Source of the DNA: Vibrio galatheae
GTDB lineage: Bacteria > Pseudomonadota > Gammaproteobacteria > Enterobacterales > Vibrionaceae
Assembly: GCF_000967545.1 (NCBI RefSeq)
Contig: NZ_JXXV01000027.1
Location: forward strand, 45,702-109,701
DNA length: 64,000 bases
Direction: 5' to 3'
In this document: positions 38,470 to 49,994 of the stretch, piece after piece
How positions within the stretch are numbered: position 1 is the stretch's first letter
How the letters are laid out: each line of letters begins with the position of its first letter
Position numbers and translations under genes: made by a program
The notes under the pieces: generated by a model
What the model saw: the letters and a program-made list of their open reading frames with translations, nothing else
Told to the model about the DNA's origin: nothing
The model's database searches: none

Positions 38470-39474
38470 TCACGCACCTAGCGTGGCCACCATCACAGCT
38501 TTAATGGTATGCATGCGGTTTTCGGCTTCATCGAAGACAATTGAGTGTTCAGACTCGAATACTTCTTCCGTCACTTCTAAACCTTTCATGCCATACTTTT
38601 CGGCCACCTGTTTACCAATCACGGTTTCATCATTATGGAATGCAGGTAAACAGTGCATGAACTTGACCTGCGCATTGCCTGTTTTGGCAATCACATCCAT
38701 ATTGACTTGGTAAGGTGTCATCTTAGCGACACGCTCATCCCATGCTTCAGGCGCTTCACCCATAGAAACCCAGACGTCAGTGTACAGGTAGTCACAGCCT
38801 TGTACGCCTTCTTCGACATTTTCGGTGAGAGTGATTTTAGCGCCAGTTTGCTTGGCAATCCCTTGGCAGGTTGCTACTAGATCGGGTTCAGGCCAAAAGT
38901 CTTTTGGTGCGACCAAGCGAATGTCCATGCCCATTTTAGCCGCGCCGACTAACAGTGAATTCCCCATGTTATTACGTGCATCACCTAGATAAGCGAACGA
39001 GATTTGGTGCAATTGTTTGCCTCGTCCGTGCTCAAGCATGGTCAGGAAATCAGCAAGGATCTGGGTTGGGTGGAATTCATCCGTTAGACCGTTCCAAACC
39101 GGTACACCTGCATGGGTGCCGAGTTCCTCAACGATCGACTGACCAAAGCCACGATATTCGATACCATCGTACATGCGACCTAGTACACGTGCAGTATCTT
39201 TCATCGACTCTTTGTGACCAATCTGCGAGCCAGATGGACCGATATAAGAGACTTGCGCACCTTGGTCAAAGGCGGCGACTTCAAACGCACAACGAGTGCG
39301 GGTTGATGCTTTTTCAAAGATGAGGGCGATATTTTTTCCAACCAGCTTCTTCTGCTCAGTGCCCGCGTATTTGGCTTTCTTTAGGTCGGCGGAAAGGTCG
39401 AGCAAAAACTGGATCTCTTTCGGTGAGAAATCGAGTAGTTTGAGGAAGTTTCTGTTGCGAAGGTTAAAGGCCAT
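38470..39474 (-). CDS. argF: Ornithine carbamoyltransferase
   Basis: Makes citrulline from ornithine and carbamoyl phosphate. 334 residues, the usual length. Carbamoyl-phosphate motif [18 protein letters not shown], and the ornithine-binding HCLPAFHND are intact. A perfect ARG box half-pair lies just upstream, which favours the anabolic role, although OTC can also run in reverse with arginine deiminase. It competes with the adjacent pyrBI product for carbamoyl phosphate. Confidence 0.96.
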   Translation of the reverse strand: MAFNLRNRNFLKLLDFSPKEIQFLLDLSADLKKAKYAGTEQKKLVGKNIALIFEKASTRTRCAFEVAAFDQGAQVSYIGPSGSQIGHKESMKDTARVLGRMYDGIEYRGFGQSIVEELGTHAGVPVWNGLTDEFHPTQILADFLTMLEHGRGKQLHQISFAYLGDARNNMGNSLLVGAAKMGMDIRLVAPKDFWPEPDLVATCQGIAKQTGAKITLTENVEEGVQGCDYLYTDVWVSMGEAPEAWDERVAKMTPYQVNMDVIAKTGNAQVKFMHCLPAFHNDETVIGKQVAEKYGMKGLEVTEEVFESEHSIVFDEAENRMHTIKAVMVATLGA

Positions 39475-39485
39475 ACTCCAGTCCT

Positions 39486-39499
39486 TGAATGTTCATTCA
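39486..39499. promoter_or_regulatory. ARG box at argF
   Basis: TGAATGTTCATTCA matches all ten fixed positions of TGAAT-N4-ATTCA, 12-25 bases upstream of the argF start. A less perfect second copy, TGAATAATTATTTT, lies at 39538-39551 and overlaps a possible -35 (TTCACA). Their spacing of about 52 bases is wider than in E. coli. Confidence 0.7.
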
Positions 39500-39557
39500 T
39501 CTTATGGAGCTAGTTAAACATATTTAACTGTTGTTTGTGAATAATTATTTTAAATAA

Positions 39558-39586
39558 ATGCCGAGATATGAATTATATCTCGGCAT
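39558..39586 (-). terminator. Terminator after the PIN-PhoH gene
   Basis: ATGCCGAGATAT / ATATCTCGGCAT, 12-bp perfect stem with 5-base loop, 7 bases after the stop codon. It is followed on the minus strand by TTTATTT. Confidence 0.8.
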
Positions 39587-39592
39587 GAGTGA

Positions 39593-40969
39593 TTATAAAT
39601 TCTCTTCTGCAAATTTAGCGAGACGACTACGGACGACACCATTGAGGTGGATGTTGGCGCTGCCTTCGAAGTTTTTAAATCGTTCAACCATGTAAGTTAA
39701 GCCTGATGTCACAGGGGTTAAATAGTGAGAGTCAATTTGCGCCAAGTTGCCTGAGCAGACAATCTTGGTGCCTTCACCACAACGGGTGATGATGGTTTTG
39801 ATCTGCGAGGCAGTGAGGTTTTGACACTCATCCAGCAGAACAAACGCGTTTTGAATTGAGCGACCACGCATAAAGTTGATCGACTTAAACTGAATATTGG
39901 CTTTATCACAAATGTATTTCAGCGAGCCTTCAGTACAGTGATCGTTCTTATGCAGCGCTTCGAGCGTATCCGTGACCGCGGCAAGCCAAGGCAGCATTTT
40001 CTCCTCTTCACTACCGGGTAGGAAACCGATTGATTCACCAATGTCTGGTGTATTTCGCGTCACAATGATTTTGTCGAACATGCCTTTTTCTATGGTCTGT
40101 TCAAGGGCAGATGCCATGGCAAGTAGAGTTTTACCGCTACCCGCCGCGCCAGTGAGAATGACTAAATCGATGTCAGGGTCGAGCAGTGCATCAAGCGCCA
40201 TGGCCTGGTAGATGTTTTTCGGGGTGATATCCCATGCACGGCGATGCATCATACGTTCACGGCTGAGATCTTTAATGGTGATCTTATCGGTGTCAATTTC
40301 TTCAACACGTCCTGCGAAGTCACTCTCTTCATCAATGACGTATTGGTTGATATAGGTCGGCTCAAACGGTTCTCTGTCTAGGGTGTGGTATGTTCGGCCC
40401 GCCAGATTTTTGCTCTCAACGTTATCAATATTGCTCCAGAATTCCCCTTCAATTTGCTGAAAACCTTTGGTCAGGTATTGAACGTCATCAATCAATTGGT
40501 CAGTGCGATAGTCTTCCACAAAACGTACGCCAGCTCCCTTGGCTCGCAAGCGCATGTTAATGTCTTTGGTGACTAGGATCACTTCGCGTGGAGCACGTTT
40601 GTTTTGCAAGTAGAGCACGCCGTTTAAGATCCGATTATCCCCAGCTTTGTCAGCAAAGGCTTTCACAGTCTCTTGTAGCTCAAAATCGGCCAATATTGAT
40701 ATATGGCCTGTTGCTTCCTTGTCTTTGTTGATTGGAATACCTTCTGAGATTTCATCAGGCGTTGCATCTTTAAACATCGCTTCGAGGGCACGTATTGCAA
40801 CACGGGCATCACGAGCAACGTCGCGTTTACTGTCTTTGATTCGGTCGAGTTCTTCGAGGACGGTCATCGGAATGACGACATCGTGTTCTTGAAATGAGTA
40901 GATGGCGAGTGGTTCGTGTAACAGAATATTGGTGTCGAGGACAAAAAGCTTCCGGTCTGTATCACCCAT
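39593..40969 (-). CDS. PIN-domain PhoH-family ATPase (YlaK type)
   Basis: A 458-residue fusion of an N-terminal PIN nuclease domain (FVLDTNILLHEP with D12 and N14; acidic residues at about 40-54 and 110-137) and a C-terminal PhoH ATPase (Walker A GAAGSGKT at 274-281, FVLLDECQNL Walker B). The family is seen as RNA helicase/nuclease-like, and actinobacterial PhoH2 proteins have such activity; the biological role here is unknown. GGAGA lies before the ATG. Monocistronic. Confidence 0.9.
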   Translation of the reverse strand: MGDTDRKLFVLDTNILLHEPLAIYSFQEHDVVIPMTVLEELDRIKDSKRDVARDARVAIRALEAMFKDATPDEISEGIPINKDKEATGHISILADFELQETVKAFADKAGDNRILNGVLYLQNKRAPREVILVTKDINMRLRAKGAGVRFVEDYRTDQLIDDVQYLTKGFQQIEGEFWSNIDNVESKNLAGRTYHTLDREPFEPTYINQYVIDEESDFAGRVEEIDTDKITIKDLSRERMMHRRAWDITPKNIYQAMALDALLDPDIDLVILTGAAGSGKTLLAMASALEQTIEKGMFDKIIVTRNTPDIGESIGFLPGSEEEKMLPWLAAVTDTLEALHKNDHCTEGSLKYICDKANIQFKSINFMRGRSIQNAFVLLDECQNLTASQIKTIITRCGEGTKIVCSGNLAQIDSHYLTPVTSGLTYMVERFKNFEGSANIHLNGVVRSRLAKFAEENL

Positions 40970-41005
40970 AAGCGTCTCCTTTCCGCGTCGCGGCTTGCTT
41001 ACCCC

Positions 41006-41021
41006 TCATACCATGGTATGA
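41006..41021. promoter_or_regulatory. 16-bp perfect palindrome upstream of the PIN-PhoH gene
   Basis: TCATACCATGGTATGA lies 37 bases before the phoH-like start, where an operator would sit. Regulator not recognised. Confidence 0.5.
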
Positions 41022-41291
41022 AGTGGTCTACCTGCAGTTGCTTGCAGCTTTGTAGCCTGGCAATCAGAATACGCTGATGGTTTGACTACATAAACTGCAA
41101 ACCCGTGTTGATCGTCATCCTATCAAATGCATCTCTTATGCCAGCCTTAAATTTGACGGCAATCAATACACTTTCATGAATAAGTATAAGCATCGTTTTC
41201 AACACTCTGGTTAAGAATTGCCACTGATTTCTTACACTTTGATGTCATCCTCATGTTGAACAAAAAATTGTTGGATTTTGAGGCCTTTGTA

Positions 41292-41307
41292 CGTGACCAA
41301 TGTCACA
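41292..41307. promoter_or_regulatory. CRP-like site upstream of rapA
   Basis: CGTGACCAATGTCACA matches TGTGA-N6-TCACA at 9 of 10 positions, about 137 bases before rapA. The distance from both genes leaves its target open. Confidence 0.4.
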
Positions 41308-41443
41308 GCTTCGAGTAAGATTAGCGGCCTTTTTCTGCGCCACGCCTGACACCATTTTCCTCGTCAGTTGCCTTTCAAGTTGCGCAAGAATTACTAAAAT
41401 AAATAGACCCATTTTTGAATTGAATAGATGAGGTAGTCGATTG

Positions 41444-44353
41444 ATGACATTTGCTTTGGGCCAGCGCTGGATCAGCGATACGGAAAGCGACCTAGGTTTA
41501 GGAACCGTTGTAGCATTGGATGCTCGTACTGTGACACTTATGTTTGCAGCTTCTGAAGAAAACCGAGTTTATGCTCGCAATGATGCGCCTGTCACCCGAG
41601 TAACCTTCAATGTTGGTGATGTAATCGATAGCCAAGAAGGCTGGGCTTTAAAAGTTGAGCAAGTGGTCGAAGACCAAGGGCTACTTAGCTATGTCGGTGT
41701 ACGAGAAGACAATGGTGAAGAGGGGGTGATTTTACGTGAAATCATGCTCAGTAACCAGATTCGTTTTAATAAGCCTCAAGACAAATTGTACGCTGGTCAA
41801 ATCGATCGCATGGACAACTTTGTGCTTCGTTATCGTGCACTGATGAACCAATATGAACAGCATAAAAGCCCAATGCGCGGCCTATGCGGTATGCGTGCTG
41901 GCTTGATCCCTCATCAGTTATATATTGCTCATGAAGTTGGCCGTCGTCATGCGCCTCGCGTGCTGCTTGCCGATGAAGTCGGGCTAGGTAAAACCATTGA
42001 AGCCGGTATGATCATCCACCAACAAGTGTTGGCGGGTCGTGCCGAGCGTATCCTGATCGTAGTACCTGAAACCCTTCAACACCAATGGCTGGTGGAAATG
42101 ATGCGCCGTTTCAATCTCCACTTCTCAATCTTTGATGAAGAGCGCTGTATTGAAGCTTTTGCTGATTCTGACAACCCATTCGATACCCAGCAGTATGTGT
42201 TGTGTTCTCTCGATTTCTTGCGTAAGAGCCGTAAGCGTTTTGAACAAGCATTGGAAGGCGAATGGGATCTGCTTGTCGTCGATGAAGCACACCACTTAGA
42301 GTGGAGCCCAGAGAAGCCAAGCCGAGAATACCAAGTGGTTGAAGGCTTAGCTGAGAGCACTCCGGGGGTTCTTTTGCTGACGGCGACGCCAGAGCAGTTA
42401 GGTCGTGAAAGTCACTTTGCCCGTCTACGTTTACTCGATTCGGATCGTTTCTTTGACTATCAAGAGTTTATCAAAGAGGAGGCGCAGTACGCGCCAGTCG
42501 CTGACTCAGTCAGTGCTTTATTTTCGGGTCAAACGTTAGAGAATGAGGCCAAAAATCAGATTAGCGAATTGCTTTCCGAGCAAGATGTCGAGCCGTTGTT
42601 CCGCATTATCGAAAGCAATAGCGATGAAGAAGCCAAAGCGGCCGCGCGCCAAGAATTGATTGATAATCTAATGGACCGTCATGGTACAGGGCGAGTGCTG
42701 TTTAGAAACACTCGTGCAGCTATCAAGGGCTTCCCGCAGCGTAACGTCAATCTTATCCCTATGCCAATACCTCAGCAGTACACAACCTCAATGCGTGTTT
42801 CAGGAATGATTGGCGGCAAGATCACACCAGAAGCTCGAGCGCTGAAAAATCTTTATCCAGAAGAACTGTTCCAAGAGTTTGAAGGTGAAGAGGCGAGCTG
42901 GTGGCAGTTCGATAGCCGAGTTAACTGGCTGCTTGAGAAGATCACAGATAAACGTAGTGAGAAAATCTTGGTGATTGCTTCGCGCGCGAGTACGGCTCTG
43001 CAACTGGAACAAGCGCTGCGTGAGCGTGAAGGCATTCGTGCCACGGTTTTCCATGAAGGTATGTCGATTCTAGAGCGTGACAAAGCGGCGGCCTATTTTG
43101 CCCAAGAAGAGGGTGGCGCTCAGGTTCTGATCTGTAGTGAAATCGGCTCTGAAGGTCGTAACTTCCAGTTTGCCAACCAGCTGGTCATGTTTGACTTACC
43201 GTTTAACCCAGACTTGCTGGAGCAGCGTATTGGCCGCTTGGACCGAATTGGTCAAAATCGTGATATTGATATTCATGTGCCGTATCTGCAAGGGACATCG
43301 CAGGCAATATTAGCGCGTTGGTTTGACGAAGGTCTGAACGCATTTGCCGAAACCTGCCCAACTGGACGTACGGTTTATGATCAGTATTCTGAGCGATTAA
43401 TCGCTATGCTTGCATCGGGCGACATCACAGACTTAGATGACGTCATCGCAGAATCGGCCGCGCTCAACAAAACGCTTAAAGCGCAGCTTGAACAGGGGCG
43501 CGATCGTCTATTAGAGATGCATTCCAATGGTGGCGAAAAAGCCCAAGCGATTGTTGATAAGATTGCCGCTACCGACGGCGATACCAACTTGGTCACTTTT
43601 GCGCTGAGCTTGTTTGACACTATTGGCTTAGATCAAGATGACAAAGGTGAGAACGCATTAGTTGTGACTCCGTCAGAGCACATGTTAGTACCGAGTTATC
43701 CGGGGCTGCCATATGAAGGGGCCACGATTACCTTTGATCGTGAAACCGCACTGTCGCGTGAAGACATGAACTTTATCAGCTGGGAACACCCAATGATCCA
43801 AGGTGGTATCGACTTGTTGATGAGTGAAGGCGTCGGAACAACGGCTGTGTCATTACTGAAGAATAAAGCCTTACCTGTTGGGACTATGCTGCTGGAACTT
43901 ATCTATAAAGTCGATGCGCAGGCACCAAAACGCAGTGGTATCAGCCGCTTCCTACCTACGACTCCTATTCGAGTTATGCTCGATGGTAAAGGTAATGATT
44001 TATCCAGCCAAGTTGAGTTTGAAAGCTTTAACCGCCAGTTGAGTCCGGTTGGTCGCCATATCGCCACCAAACTCGTGGCTTCGGTTCAGGCTCAGGTTCA
44101 CCAGCTAATCGAAGTGGGTGAAAAGCTCATCGTCGATAAAGTGGAAGCGATTCGTCATCAGGCGCAGCAAGAGATGCAAGCGAGTTTGAACTCAGAACTT
44201 GAGCGCTTACAAGCCCTGAAGGCGGTCAATCCGAATATTCGTGATGAAGAAATTGAAGCGATTGATGGTCAAATCAAACAACTCAATGGTTACATTAGCC
44301 AAGCACAATATCAGTTAGATTCATTACGTATGATCGTTGTTTCTCATAATTAA
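41444..44353 (+). CDS. rapA: RNA polymerase-associated ATPase RapA (HepA)
   Basis: SWI2/SNF2 ATPase that recycles RNA polymerase. 969 residues from ATG 41444; the TTG one codon earlier is less likely, since E. coli RapA also begins close to (F)[12 protein letters not shown]. Walker A DEVGLGKT is near residue 180, DEAH ([10 protein letters not shown]) near 280, and helicase motifs [22 protein letters not shown] and [11 protein letters not shown] are intact. It is followed by a terminator and rluA, as in E. coli. Confidence 0.97.
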   Translation: MTFALGQRWISDTESDLGLGTVVALDARTVTLMFAASEENRVYARNDAPVTRVTFNVGDVIDSQEGWALKVEQVVEDQGLLSYVGVREDNGEEGVILREIMLSNQIRFNKPQDKLYAGQIDRMDNFVLRYRALMNQYEQHKSPMRGLCGMRAGLIPHQLYIAHEVGRRHAPRVLLADEVGLGKTIEAGMIIHQQVLAGRAERILIVVPETLQHQWLVEMMRRFNLHFSIFDEERCIEAFADSDNPFDTQQYVLCSLDFLRKSRKRFEQALEGEWDLLVVDEAHHLEWSPEKPSREYQVVEGLAESTPGVLLLTATPEQLGRESHFARLRLLDSDRFFDYQEFIKEEAQYAPVADSVSALFSGQTLENEAKNQISELLSEQDVEPLFRIIESNSDEEAKAAARQELIDNLMDRHGTGRVLFRNTRAAIKGFPQRNVNLIPMPIPQQYTTSMRVSGMIGGKITPEARALKNLYPEELFQEFEGEEASWWQFDSRVNWLLEKITDKRSEKILVIASRASTALQLEQALREREGIRATVFHEGMSILERDKAAAYFAQEEGGAQVLICSEIGSEGRNFQFANQLVMFDLPFNPDLLEQRIGRLDRIGQNRDIDIHVPYLQGTSQAILARWFDEGLNAFAETCPTGRTVYDQYSERLIAMLASGDITDLDDVIAESAALNKTLKAQLEQGRDRLLEMHSNGGEKAQAIVDKIAATDGDTNLVTFALSLFDTIGLDQDDKGENALVVTPSEHMLVPSYPGLPYEGATITFDRETALSREDMNFISWEHPMIQGGIDLLMSEGVGTTAVSLLKNKALPVGTMLLELIYKVDAQAPKRSGISRFLPTTPIRVMLDGKGNDLSSQVEFESFNRQLSPVGRHIATKLVASVQAQVHQLIEVGEKLIVDKVEAIRHQAQQEMQASLNSELERLQALKAVNPNIRDEEIEAIDGQIKQLNGYISQAQYQLDSLRMIVVSHN

Positions 44354-44377
44354 CCCGATCAATAACCTCAACTATTT

Positions 44378-44402
44378 AAACCCAGCCTAGGCTGGGTTTT
44401 TA
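44378..44402 (+). terminator. Terminator after rapA
   Basis: AAACCCAGC / GCTGGGTTT with CTAG loop and T run, 22 bases after the stop. The rluA start follows 14 bases later, so rluA needs read-through or its own promoter. Confidence 0.88.
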
Positions 44403-44415
44403 TTGGATAAACATA

Positions 44416-45153
44416 ATGGCAATGACAGAGTACCATCCACCGAGAGAACCTTGGCTGGATATCGTATTTGAAGATGAGCATATCTTGGTGGCAAACAAAC
44501 CGTCGGGGCTGTTGTCCGTTCCCGGTCGACTGGCCGAGCATTACGATAGTCTCTGGTCTCGCTTAGTTGAGATCTACCCTGAGATTCAAGTGGTGCACCG
44601 ACTTGATATGGATACATCAGGTTTAATGTTGTTTGCTAAGCACAAAGAGGCGGAACGTTCGCTGAAGAAACAGTTCCAATACCGACTCACACATAAGGTC
44701 TATTACGCACGCGTCTGGGGGCATGTCGATCAGCTTGAAGGAGAAGTGGATCTGCCACTCATTTGTGATTGGGAAAATCGCCCGAGACAAAAAGTGTGTT
44801 TTGAGCATGGTAAACCATCACAGACTTTGTATCAGGTGGCAAAAAGGGAAGATAAAACCACGATTGTTAGACTGCTGCCAGTGACTGGACGCTCACATCA
44901 GCTGCGCGTTCATATGCAGGCGTTGGGCCATCCTATTGTTGGCGATGAGTTCTACGCGCAAGGCGAAGCGTTTGAGTATTCTTCTCGCTTAGAACTTCAC
45001 GCTGCTGAGTTGAGTTTTTATCATCCATATTCAGAGATCTTGCAGGCTAGTTTTGTTCCATGTGACTTCTATCTTGAAGCGGAAGCGATGATCTTTAACT
45101 ATTTTTCTCCTGTGCGAGAATTACCAGACTATAAATCGCTGCCTCGCCCATAA
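44416..45153 (+). CDS. rluA: Dual-specificity pseudouridine synthase RluA
   Basis: Isomerises U746 of 23S rRNA and U32 of several tRNAs in E. coli. 245 residues. The catalytic aspartate D64 is in HRLDMDTSG. The LLPVTGRSHQLRVHMQALGHPIVGD segment is typical of the RluA branch. The rapA-rluA pair is conserved. It has about 25 extra C-terminal residues compared with E. coli RluA. Confidence 0.92.
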   Translation: MAMTEYHPPREPWLDIVFEDEHILVANKPSGLLSVPGRLAEHYDSLWSRLVEIYPEIQVVHRLDMDTSGLMLFAKHKEAERSLKKQFQYRLTHKVYYARVWGHVDQLEGEVDLPLICDWENRPRQKVCFEHGKPSQTLYQVAKREDKTTIVRLLPVTGRSHQLRVHMQALGHPIVGDEFYAQGEAFEYSSRLELHAAELSFYHPYSEILQASFVPCDFYLEAEAMIFNYFSPVRELPDYKSLPRP

Positions 45154-45192
45154 ACACCCCAAGGATCATCATCGGCAGCGCAAGGAGATCTT

Positions 45193-46155
45193 ATGTCGCT
45201 GCCAACTATCGTTTTTCTTGATCGTGCCACGATCCCAACCCAGATTGAACTGCCTCATTTACCTTTTGAACATCAATGGGTTGAGTATGATTTGACTGCG
45301 CCGGGCGAGGTGATTGATCGTCTCCAGTCCGCTGATATTGTGATTACCAATAAAGTCTTGCTCGATCGCTCAGTATTGATGCAACTCCCCAACTTGAAGA
45401 TGATTGCTGTCGCTGCAACGGGATACAACAACGTTGATATCGAGGCGTGTCGCGAGTTTGGTATTGCTGTGAGCAACGTTCGGGGCTATGCGACACAGTC
45501 GGTACCTGAACATGTAATTGCTATGATGTTTGCGTTAAAGCGTAATTTAAAAGGCTACCACAATGATATTGCAGCAGGAGAGTGGCAGCGAAATAAACAG
45601 TTTTGCTTCTTTACGCATCCTATTAGTGACACGGCGGGTTCGACAATGGGGATTGTGGGTAGTGGCGCACTAGGGCAAGCGACAGCCAACTTAGCTAAAG
45701 CGTTAGGTATGCATGTGTTATTTGCCGAGCGCAAAGGTGCCACTCAATGTAGAGACGGTTATTTACCCTTTGAGCAGGTTTTAGCCATGTCTGATGTCAT
45801 TAGCTTGCATTGCCCGCTCAATGAGCAAACGAAGCACTTGATTGGCCGCAAAGAACTGTCGCTGATGAAGCCTTCGAGTATCGTGATTAATACTGGGCGT
45901 GGTGGCCTAGTGGATGAAGAAGCACTGATTGATGCGCTCAAAGATGGTGTGATTCGCGGTGCAGGGTTTGATGTCTTTACCGATGAACCCGCAGATGAAT
46001 CAAATTCGTTAATTGCCAATATGCATTTGCCTAATTTATTGCTTACACCGCATATTGCTTGGGGCAGTGATTCTTCGATTCAAAAACTCGCGGATATATT
46101 AATCGATAATATTGTCGCCTTTGTCGAAGGCAGAGAGCAGAATCGAGTCGCTTAG
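45193..46155 (+). CDS. D-2-hydroxyacid dehydrogenase (glycerate dehydrogenase-like)
   Basis: NAD(P)-dependent D-isomer 2-hydroxyacid dehydrogenase, 320 residues. Nucleotide loop GIVGSGALGQATANLAKALG, catalytic Arg in INTGRGGLVDEEAL, Glu in the FDVFTDEP region and His in LLTPHIAWGS are all present. It resembles HprA-type hydroxypyruvate/glycerate dehydrogenases, but the substrate is not certain. It ends tail-to-tail with the next gene, with a 3-4 base overlap. Confidence 0.88.
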   Translation: MSLPTIVFLDRATIPTQIELPHLPFEHQWVEYDLTAPGEVIDRLQSADIVITNKVLLDRSVLMQLPNLKMIAVAATGYNNVDIEACREFGIAVSNVRGYATQSVPEHVIAMMFALKRNLKGYHNDIAAGEWQRNKQFCFFTHPISDTAGSTMGIVGSGALGQATANLAKALGMHVLFAERKGATQCRDGYLPFEQVLAMSDVISLHCPLNEQTKHLIGRKELSLMKPSSIVINTGRGGLVDEEALIDALKDGVIRGAGFDVFTDEPADESNSLIANMHLPNLLLTPHIAWGSDSSIQKLADILIDNIVAFVEGREQNRVA

Positions 46156-46886
46156 TCGTTGCTCTGATTCGCCGTTGCTTTTAACTCCGCTAAGCCTTGA
46201 TTGAATATCTCCATCAAGGCTTGTGCATCTGGATGAGCTTTGGAAAACATCAGGTAGCTATCATTGGTCAAAAATGGCTTGGGGTTATAGGTGATCAACT
46301 GCTGGGTTTCGATGGGAAGTTTACTCAGTGAGAACATACCTATATGTTTCTCTTCTGGTACTAATTCAACACGGCGATATTTGAGCAACTGAAAGGCTTT
46401 GGCTGGTGTTTCTACTCGATTAATGCGGATCTCGTTGTTCTCTATTAATTGATCGAGTTCGCTGCCATAGCTGTAGCCTAAGCCACCTCCAAGCAGCTTT
46501 CCTTTTACGTCAGCGAGTGTCTGCCATTCAAATGGTTTCTCGCGTAGATGAAAAAAGACAAATTGTTCTTGTGCGACCGGATCGCTATACATGAAATACT
46601 CGGTTCGTTCTTCGGCGTACATCCACACAGCCGTAGCCACATATTCACCTTCACTGGCTTTTTTGTAAGCGCGCTTCCAAGGGTAAAAGTGGAATTCGAC
46701 TTGGTAGCCTTGATTGGCAAAAACTTGTCGGATGGTTTGGCCAACATGACCGTAATCTGCGAGTTTCTCGCCGATAAACGGAGCCCAATCTCCAGCGGCA
46801 ATTCTGATTATTTTATCTTCTTCGCTGGCCAATGAGAGAGAGGAGAATGCTAACAGACAGCTCGAAATCAATAAGTGGTTCGGCAT
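46152..46886 (-). CDS. Periplasmic solute-binding protein (SBP family 3-like), orphan
   Basis: A 244-residue exported protein with a signal peptide ending near residue 20 (FSSLSLA^SEE). The IRIAAGDWAPFIGEKLADYG start and the EFHFYPWKRAYKKASEGEY and TEYFMYSDPVAQ motifs are typical of family 3 amino-acid-type binding proteins. No ABC permease or ATPase gene lies nearby, so it may be a sensor-like or orphan protein. Substrate unknown. Confidence 0.82.
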   Translation of the reverse strand: MPNHLLISSCLLAFSSLSLASEEDKIIRIAAGDWAPFIGEKLADYGHVGQTIRQVFANQGYQVEFHFYPWKRAYKKASEGEYVATAVWMYAEERTEYFMYSDPVAQEQFVFFHLREKPFEWQTLADVKGKLLGGGLGYSYGSELDQLIENNEIRINRVETPAKAFQLLKYRRVELVPEEKHIGMFSLSKLPIETQQLITYNPKPFLTNDSYLMFSKAHPDAQALMEIFNQGLAELKATANQSND

Positions 46887-46969
46887 AGGAACTCCTCATC
46901 GTTACTTCTTTATTAAATTTAGAAGAAAAACTGCCGTGAACCAAGGCGTAATTTCTCACGACAAATAAC

Positions 46970-46994
46970 AAGGCCAGTCGCGATGACTGGCCTT
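46970..46994 (-). terminator. Terminator after valS
   Basis: AAGGCCAGTC / GACTGGCCTT, 10-bp stem, 27 bases after the valS stop. The minus-strand tail is TTGTTATTTG, a moderate U tract. Confidence 0.75.
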
Positions 46995-47020
46995 AGTGAG
47001 ATGTTTAAGAGGTTAATTGT

Positions 47021-49879
47021 TTATAACGCTGCAATAGTTGTCTTTTGCTCTTCAAGCTTAACCAGAGTCTCTTTGTAACCCTCTAGCTTCTCACGTTCTT
47101 TAGCGACAACTACTTCAGGTGCTTTCGCCACGAAACCTTGGTTACCCAGCTTACCTTCGATGCGTTTGATTTCGCCGTGAGTCTTGCTGATTTCACCATC
47201 AAGACGCGCAAGCTCTGCATCTTTGTCGATCAGACCTGCCATTGGGATCATCAACTCAGATTTAGCCACAAGAGCGGTTGCACATGCTGGTGTTGCTTCA
47301 TCAGCTTCAAGCACGCGTACCGCTTCTAGTTTCGCTAGAGACATTAGTACCTGCTTGTTCGCTTCTAGACGAGCCGCGTCTTCTGCATTTGCAGCTTTCA
47401 GCATGACGTCCAGCGGCTTACCTGGGTTGATGTCGTATTCAGCACGTAGGTTACGGATGCTGGTGATGAACGCTTTCACCCACTCGATATCGTCTAGCGC
47501 TTCTTGGTTGAAGTTTGCTTGGTCGAATTGAGGCAGTGCTTGAAGCATGATGGTTTCGCCTTCTACACCTTCAACTAGTGGCTTGATGCTTTGCCATATA
47601 GTTTCCGTGATGTAAGGGATCACTGGGTGAGCAAGACGTAGCGTCTTCTCAAGAACCGTGATTAATGTACGACGAGTACCACGTTGTTGCGCTTCAGTAC
47701 CTTTCCATAGAACGGGTTTAGTTAGCTCTAGGTACCAGTCACAGAATTGGTTCCAGATGAATTCGTAAAGCGTGTTCGACGCCATATCGAGACGGAAGTT
47801 GTCGATATGGTTATTGAACGCTTTCGCTGCGAGTTCAAACTGAGACTCGATCCACTTGTCCGCTAGTGAGTATTCAACTTCACCAGCACCAAAGCCACAA
47901 TCTTGCTCTTCTGTGTTCATTAGTACGTAACGGCTCGCGTTCCATAGCTTATTACAGAAGTTACGGTAACCCTCTAGACGCTTCATATCCCAGTTGATAT
48001 CACGACCAGTAGAGGCCATTGCAGCGAGAGTGAAACGTAGGGCGTCAGTACCGTATGGTTCGATACCGTTTTCAAACGTCTTACGGGTGTTCTTCTCGAT
48101 CTTCTTCGCTAGCTGAGGCTGCATCATGTTGCCACAACGCTTCTCTACTAGAGACTCAAGGTCTATACCATCGATCATGTCGATAGGGTCAAGTACGTTA
48201 CCTTTAGACTTCGACATCTTGTCGCCGTTTTCGTCACGGATTAGGCCCGTTACGTAAACTGTCTTGAATGGGACTTGCGCTTTACCATTTTCATCTTTGT
48301 TGAAGTGCATGGTCATCATGATCATACGCGCAACCCAGAAGAAGATGATGTCGAAACCAGTAACCAGTACATCTGAAGGGTGGAATGTCTTCAGATCTTC
48401 AGTTTGCTCAGGCCAACCTTGAGTACCGAAAGTCCATAGCGCTGAAGAGAACCAAGTATCTAATACATCGTCGTCTTGGCGTAGAACAACAACTGACGCT
48501 AGGTTGTTTTCAGCACGTACTTCTTCTTCAGTACGGCCTACGTAGACGTTGCCATCGTTGTCGTACCATGCCGGGATGCGGTGACCCCACCACAGCTGAC
48601 GAGAGATACACCAGTCTTGAATGTCACGCATCCAAGAGAAGTACATGTTCTCGTATTGCTTAGGTACGAATTGGATTTCGCCATCTTCAACCGCTTTAAC
48701 TGCTGGCTCTGCAAGAGGCGCAGCACGTACGTACCACTGGTCAGTTAGCATTGGTTCGATAACGACGCCACCACGGTCACCGTAAGGTACCGTTAGGTCG
48801 TGATCTTTAACTTCATCAAGCAGACCAAGCTCGTCGAACTCAGCAACGATAGCTTTACGCGCAGCGAAGCGCTCCATGCCTTGGTATTTAGCTGGGAGTT
48901 CGGTTGAGTAAACATCGCTTGCTTCACCGTTGGTAGTGAATACTTCAGCTGCATCGCGGATATCAGCATTGAAGGTCAGAATGTTGATCATCGGCAATTG
49001 GTGGCGCTTGCCCACTTCGTAGTCGTTGAAGTCATGCGCCGGTGTGATTTTCACACAGCCAGTCCCTTTTTCCATATCCGCATGTTCGTCACCCACGATT
49101 GGGATGCGACGATCAACGATAGGAAGAATAATTTCTTTACCGATTAGATCTTTGTAGCGAGGATCTTCTGGGTTAACCGCGACACCGGTATCGCCAAGCA
49201 TGGTTTCAGGACGGGTTGTCGCAACAACAATGTAGTCTTTACCTTCAGCGGTTTGAACGCCGTCTGCTAGCGGGTAGCGGAAGTGCCACATGTGGCCTTT
49301 TTTGTCTTTGTTTTCAACTTCAAGATCAGAAATTGCTGTGTGCAGTTTAGGATCCCAGTTGACGAGACGCTTACCACGGTAGATGAGATCTTCTTGGTAA
49401 AGACGAACGAACACTTCTTGAACAGCGTTAGATAGGCCGTCATCCATAGTGAAGCGCTCGCGATCCCAGTCAACTGAAGCGCCTAGGCGACGAAGCTGTT
49501 TAGTGATCGTGCCACCAGACTCGCCTTTCCATTCCCAAATTTTGTCGATAAAAGCATCACGGCCGTAATCGTGCTTAGTTTTGCCTTCTTCTGCAGCAAT
49601 CTTGCGCTCAACAACCATTTGCGTTGCGATACCTGCGTGGTCTGTACCGACTTGCCAAAGGGTGTTTTTGCCCTTCATACGTTCGGCACGGATCAACGTA
49701 TCCATGATGGTGTCTTGGAACGCGTGGCCCATATGTAGGCTACCAGTGACGTTCGGTGGTGGGATCATGATGCTGTATGATTCTTTCGACGTGTCACCGT
49801 GTGGCTTAAAGTAGCCTTTCTCTTCCCAAGCTTGGTAAAGAGCTTGTTCAATTGAAGTTGGGTTGTATGTTTTTTCCAT
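47021..49879 (-). CDS. valS: Valine-tRNA ligase
   Basis: Class I aminoacyl-tRNA synthetase, 952 residues. HIGH-type motif [14 protein letters not shown] (about 37-50), editing domain with [20 protein letters not shown] motif DKMSKSKGN and the C-terminal coiled coil (about 885-950). Downstream of holC on the same strand. Confidence 0.98.
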   Translation of the reverse strand: MEKTYNPTSIEQALYQAWEEKGYFKPHGDTSKESYSIMIPPPNVTGSLHMGHAFQDTIMDTLIRAERMKGKNTLWQVGTDHAGIATQMVVERKIAAEEGKTKHDYGRDAFIDKIWEWKGESGGTITKQLRRLGASVDWDRERFTMDDGLSNAVQEVFVRLYQEDLIYRGKRLVNWDPKLHTAISDLEVENKDKKGHMWHFRYPLADGVQTAEGKDYIVVATTRPETMLGDTGVAVNPEDPRYKDLIGKEIILPIVDRRIPIVGDEHADMEKGTGCVKITPAHDFNDYEVGKRHQLPMINILTFNADIRDAAEVFTTNGEASDVYSTELPAKYQGMERFAARKAIVAEFDELGLLDEVKDHDLTVPYGDRGGVVIEPMLTDQWYVRAAPLAEPAVKAVEDGEIQFVPKQYENMYFSWMRDIQDWCISRQLWWGHRIPAWYDNDGNVYVGRTEEEVRAENNLASVVVLRQDDDVLDTWFSSALWTFGTQGWPEQTEDLKTFHPSDVLVTGFDIIFFWVARMIMMTMHFNKDENGKAQVPFKTVYVTGLIRDENGDKMSKSKGNVLDPIDMIDGIDLESLVEKRCGNMMQPQLAKKIEKNTRKTFENGIEPYGTDALRFTLAAMASTGRDINWDMKRLEGYRNFCNKLWNASRYVLMNTEEQDCGFGAGEVEYSLADKWIESQFELAAKAFNNHIDNFRLDMASNTLYEFIWNQFCDWYLELTKPVLWKGTEAQQRGTRRTLITVLEKTLRLAHPVIPYITETIWQSIKPLVEGVEGETIMLQALPQFDQANFNQEALDDIEWVKAFITSIRNLRAEYDINPGKPLDVMLKAANAEDAARLEANKQVLMSLAKLEAVRVLEADEATPACATALVAKSELMIPMAGLIDKDAELARLDGEISKTHGEIKRIEGKLGNQGFVAKAPEVVVAKEREKLEGYKETLVKLEEQKTTIAAL

Positions 49880-49994
49880 AGCGATAGATATTCTGCAGAT
49901 AGGTCTGGTTTAATTCTAAGTCAATCTTTATAAGTGAGGGATCTCAGTAAGATCGCCTTAACTATAAGGATTGACCGGTTTTATGCTAATGGTA

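Larger units (their letters stand above)
40970..41443. other. About 470-bp divergent gap between phoH-like gene and rapA
   Basis: Contains a 16-bp perfect palindrome (41006-41021) and a CRP-like site (41292-41307), both listed. Between them no ORF with a ribosome site, tRNA or strong hairpin was recognised. Confidence 0.5.
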
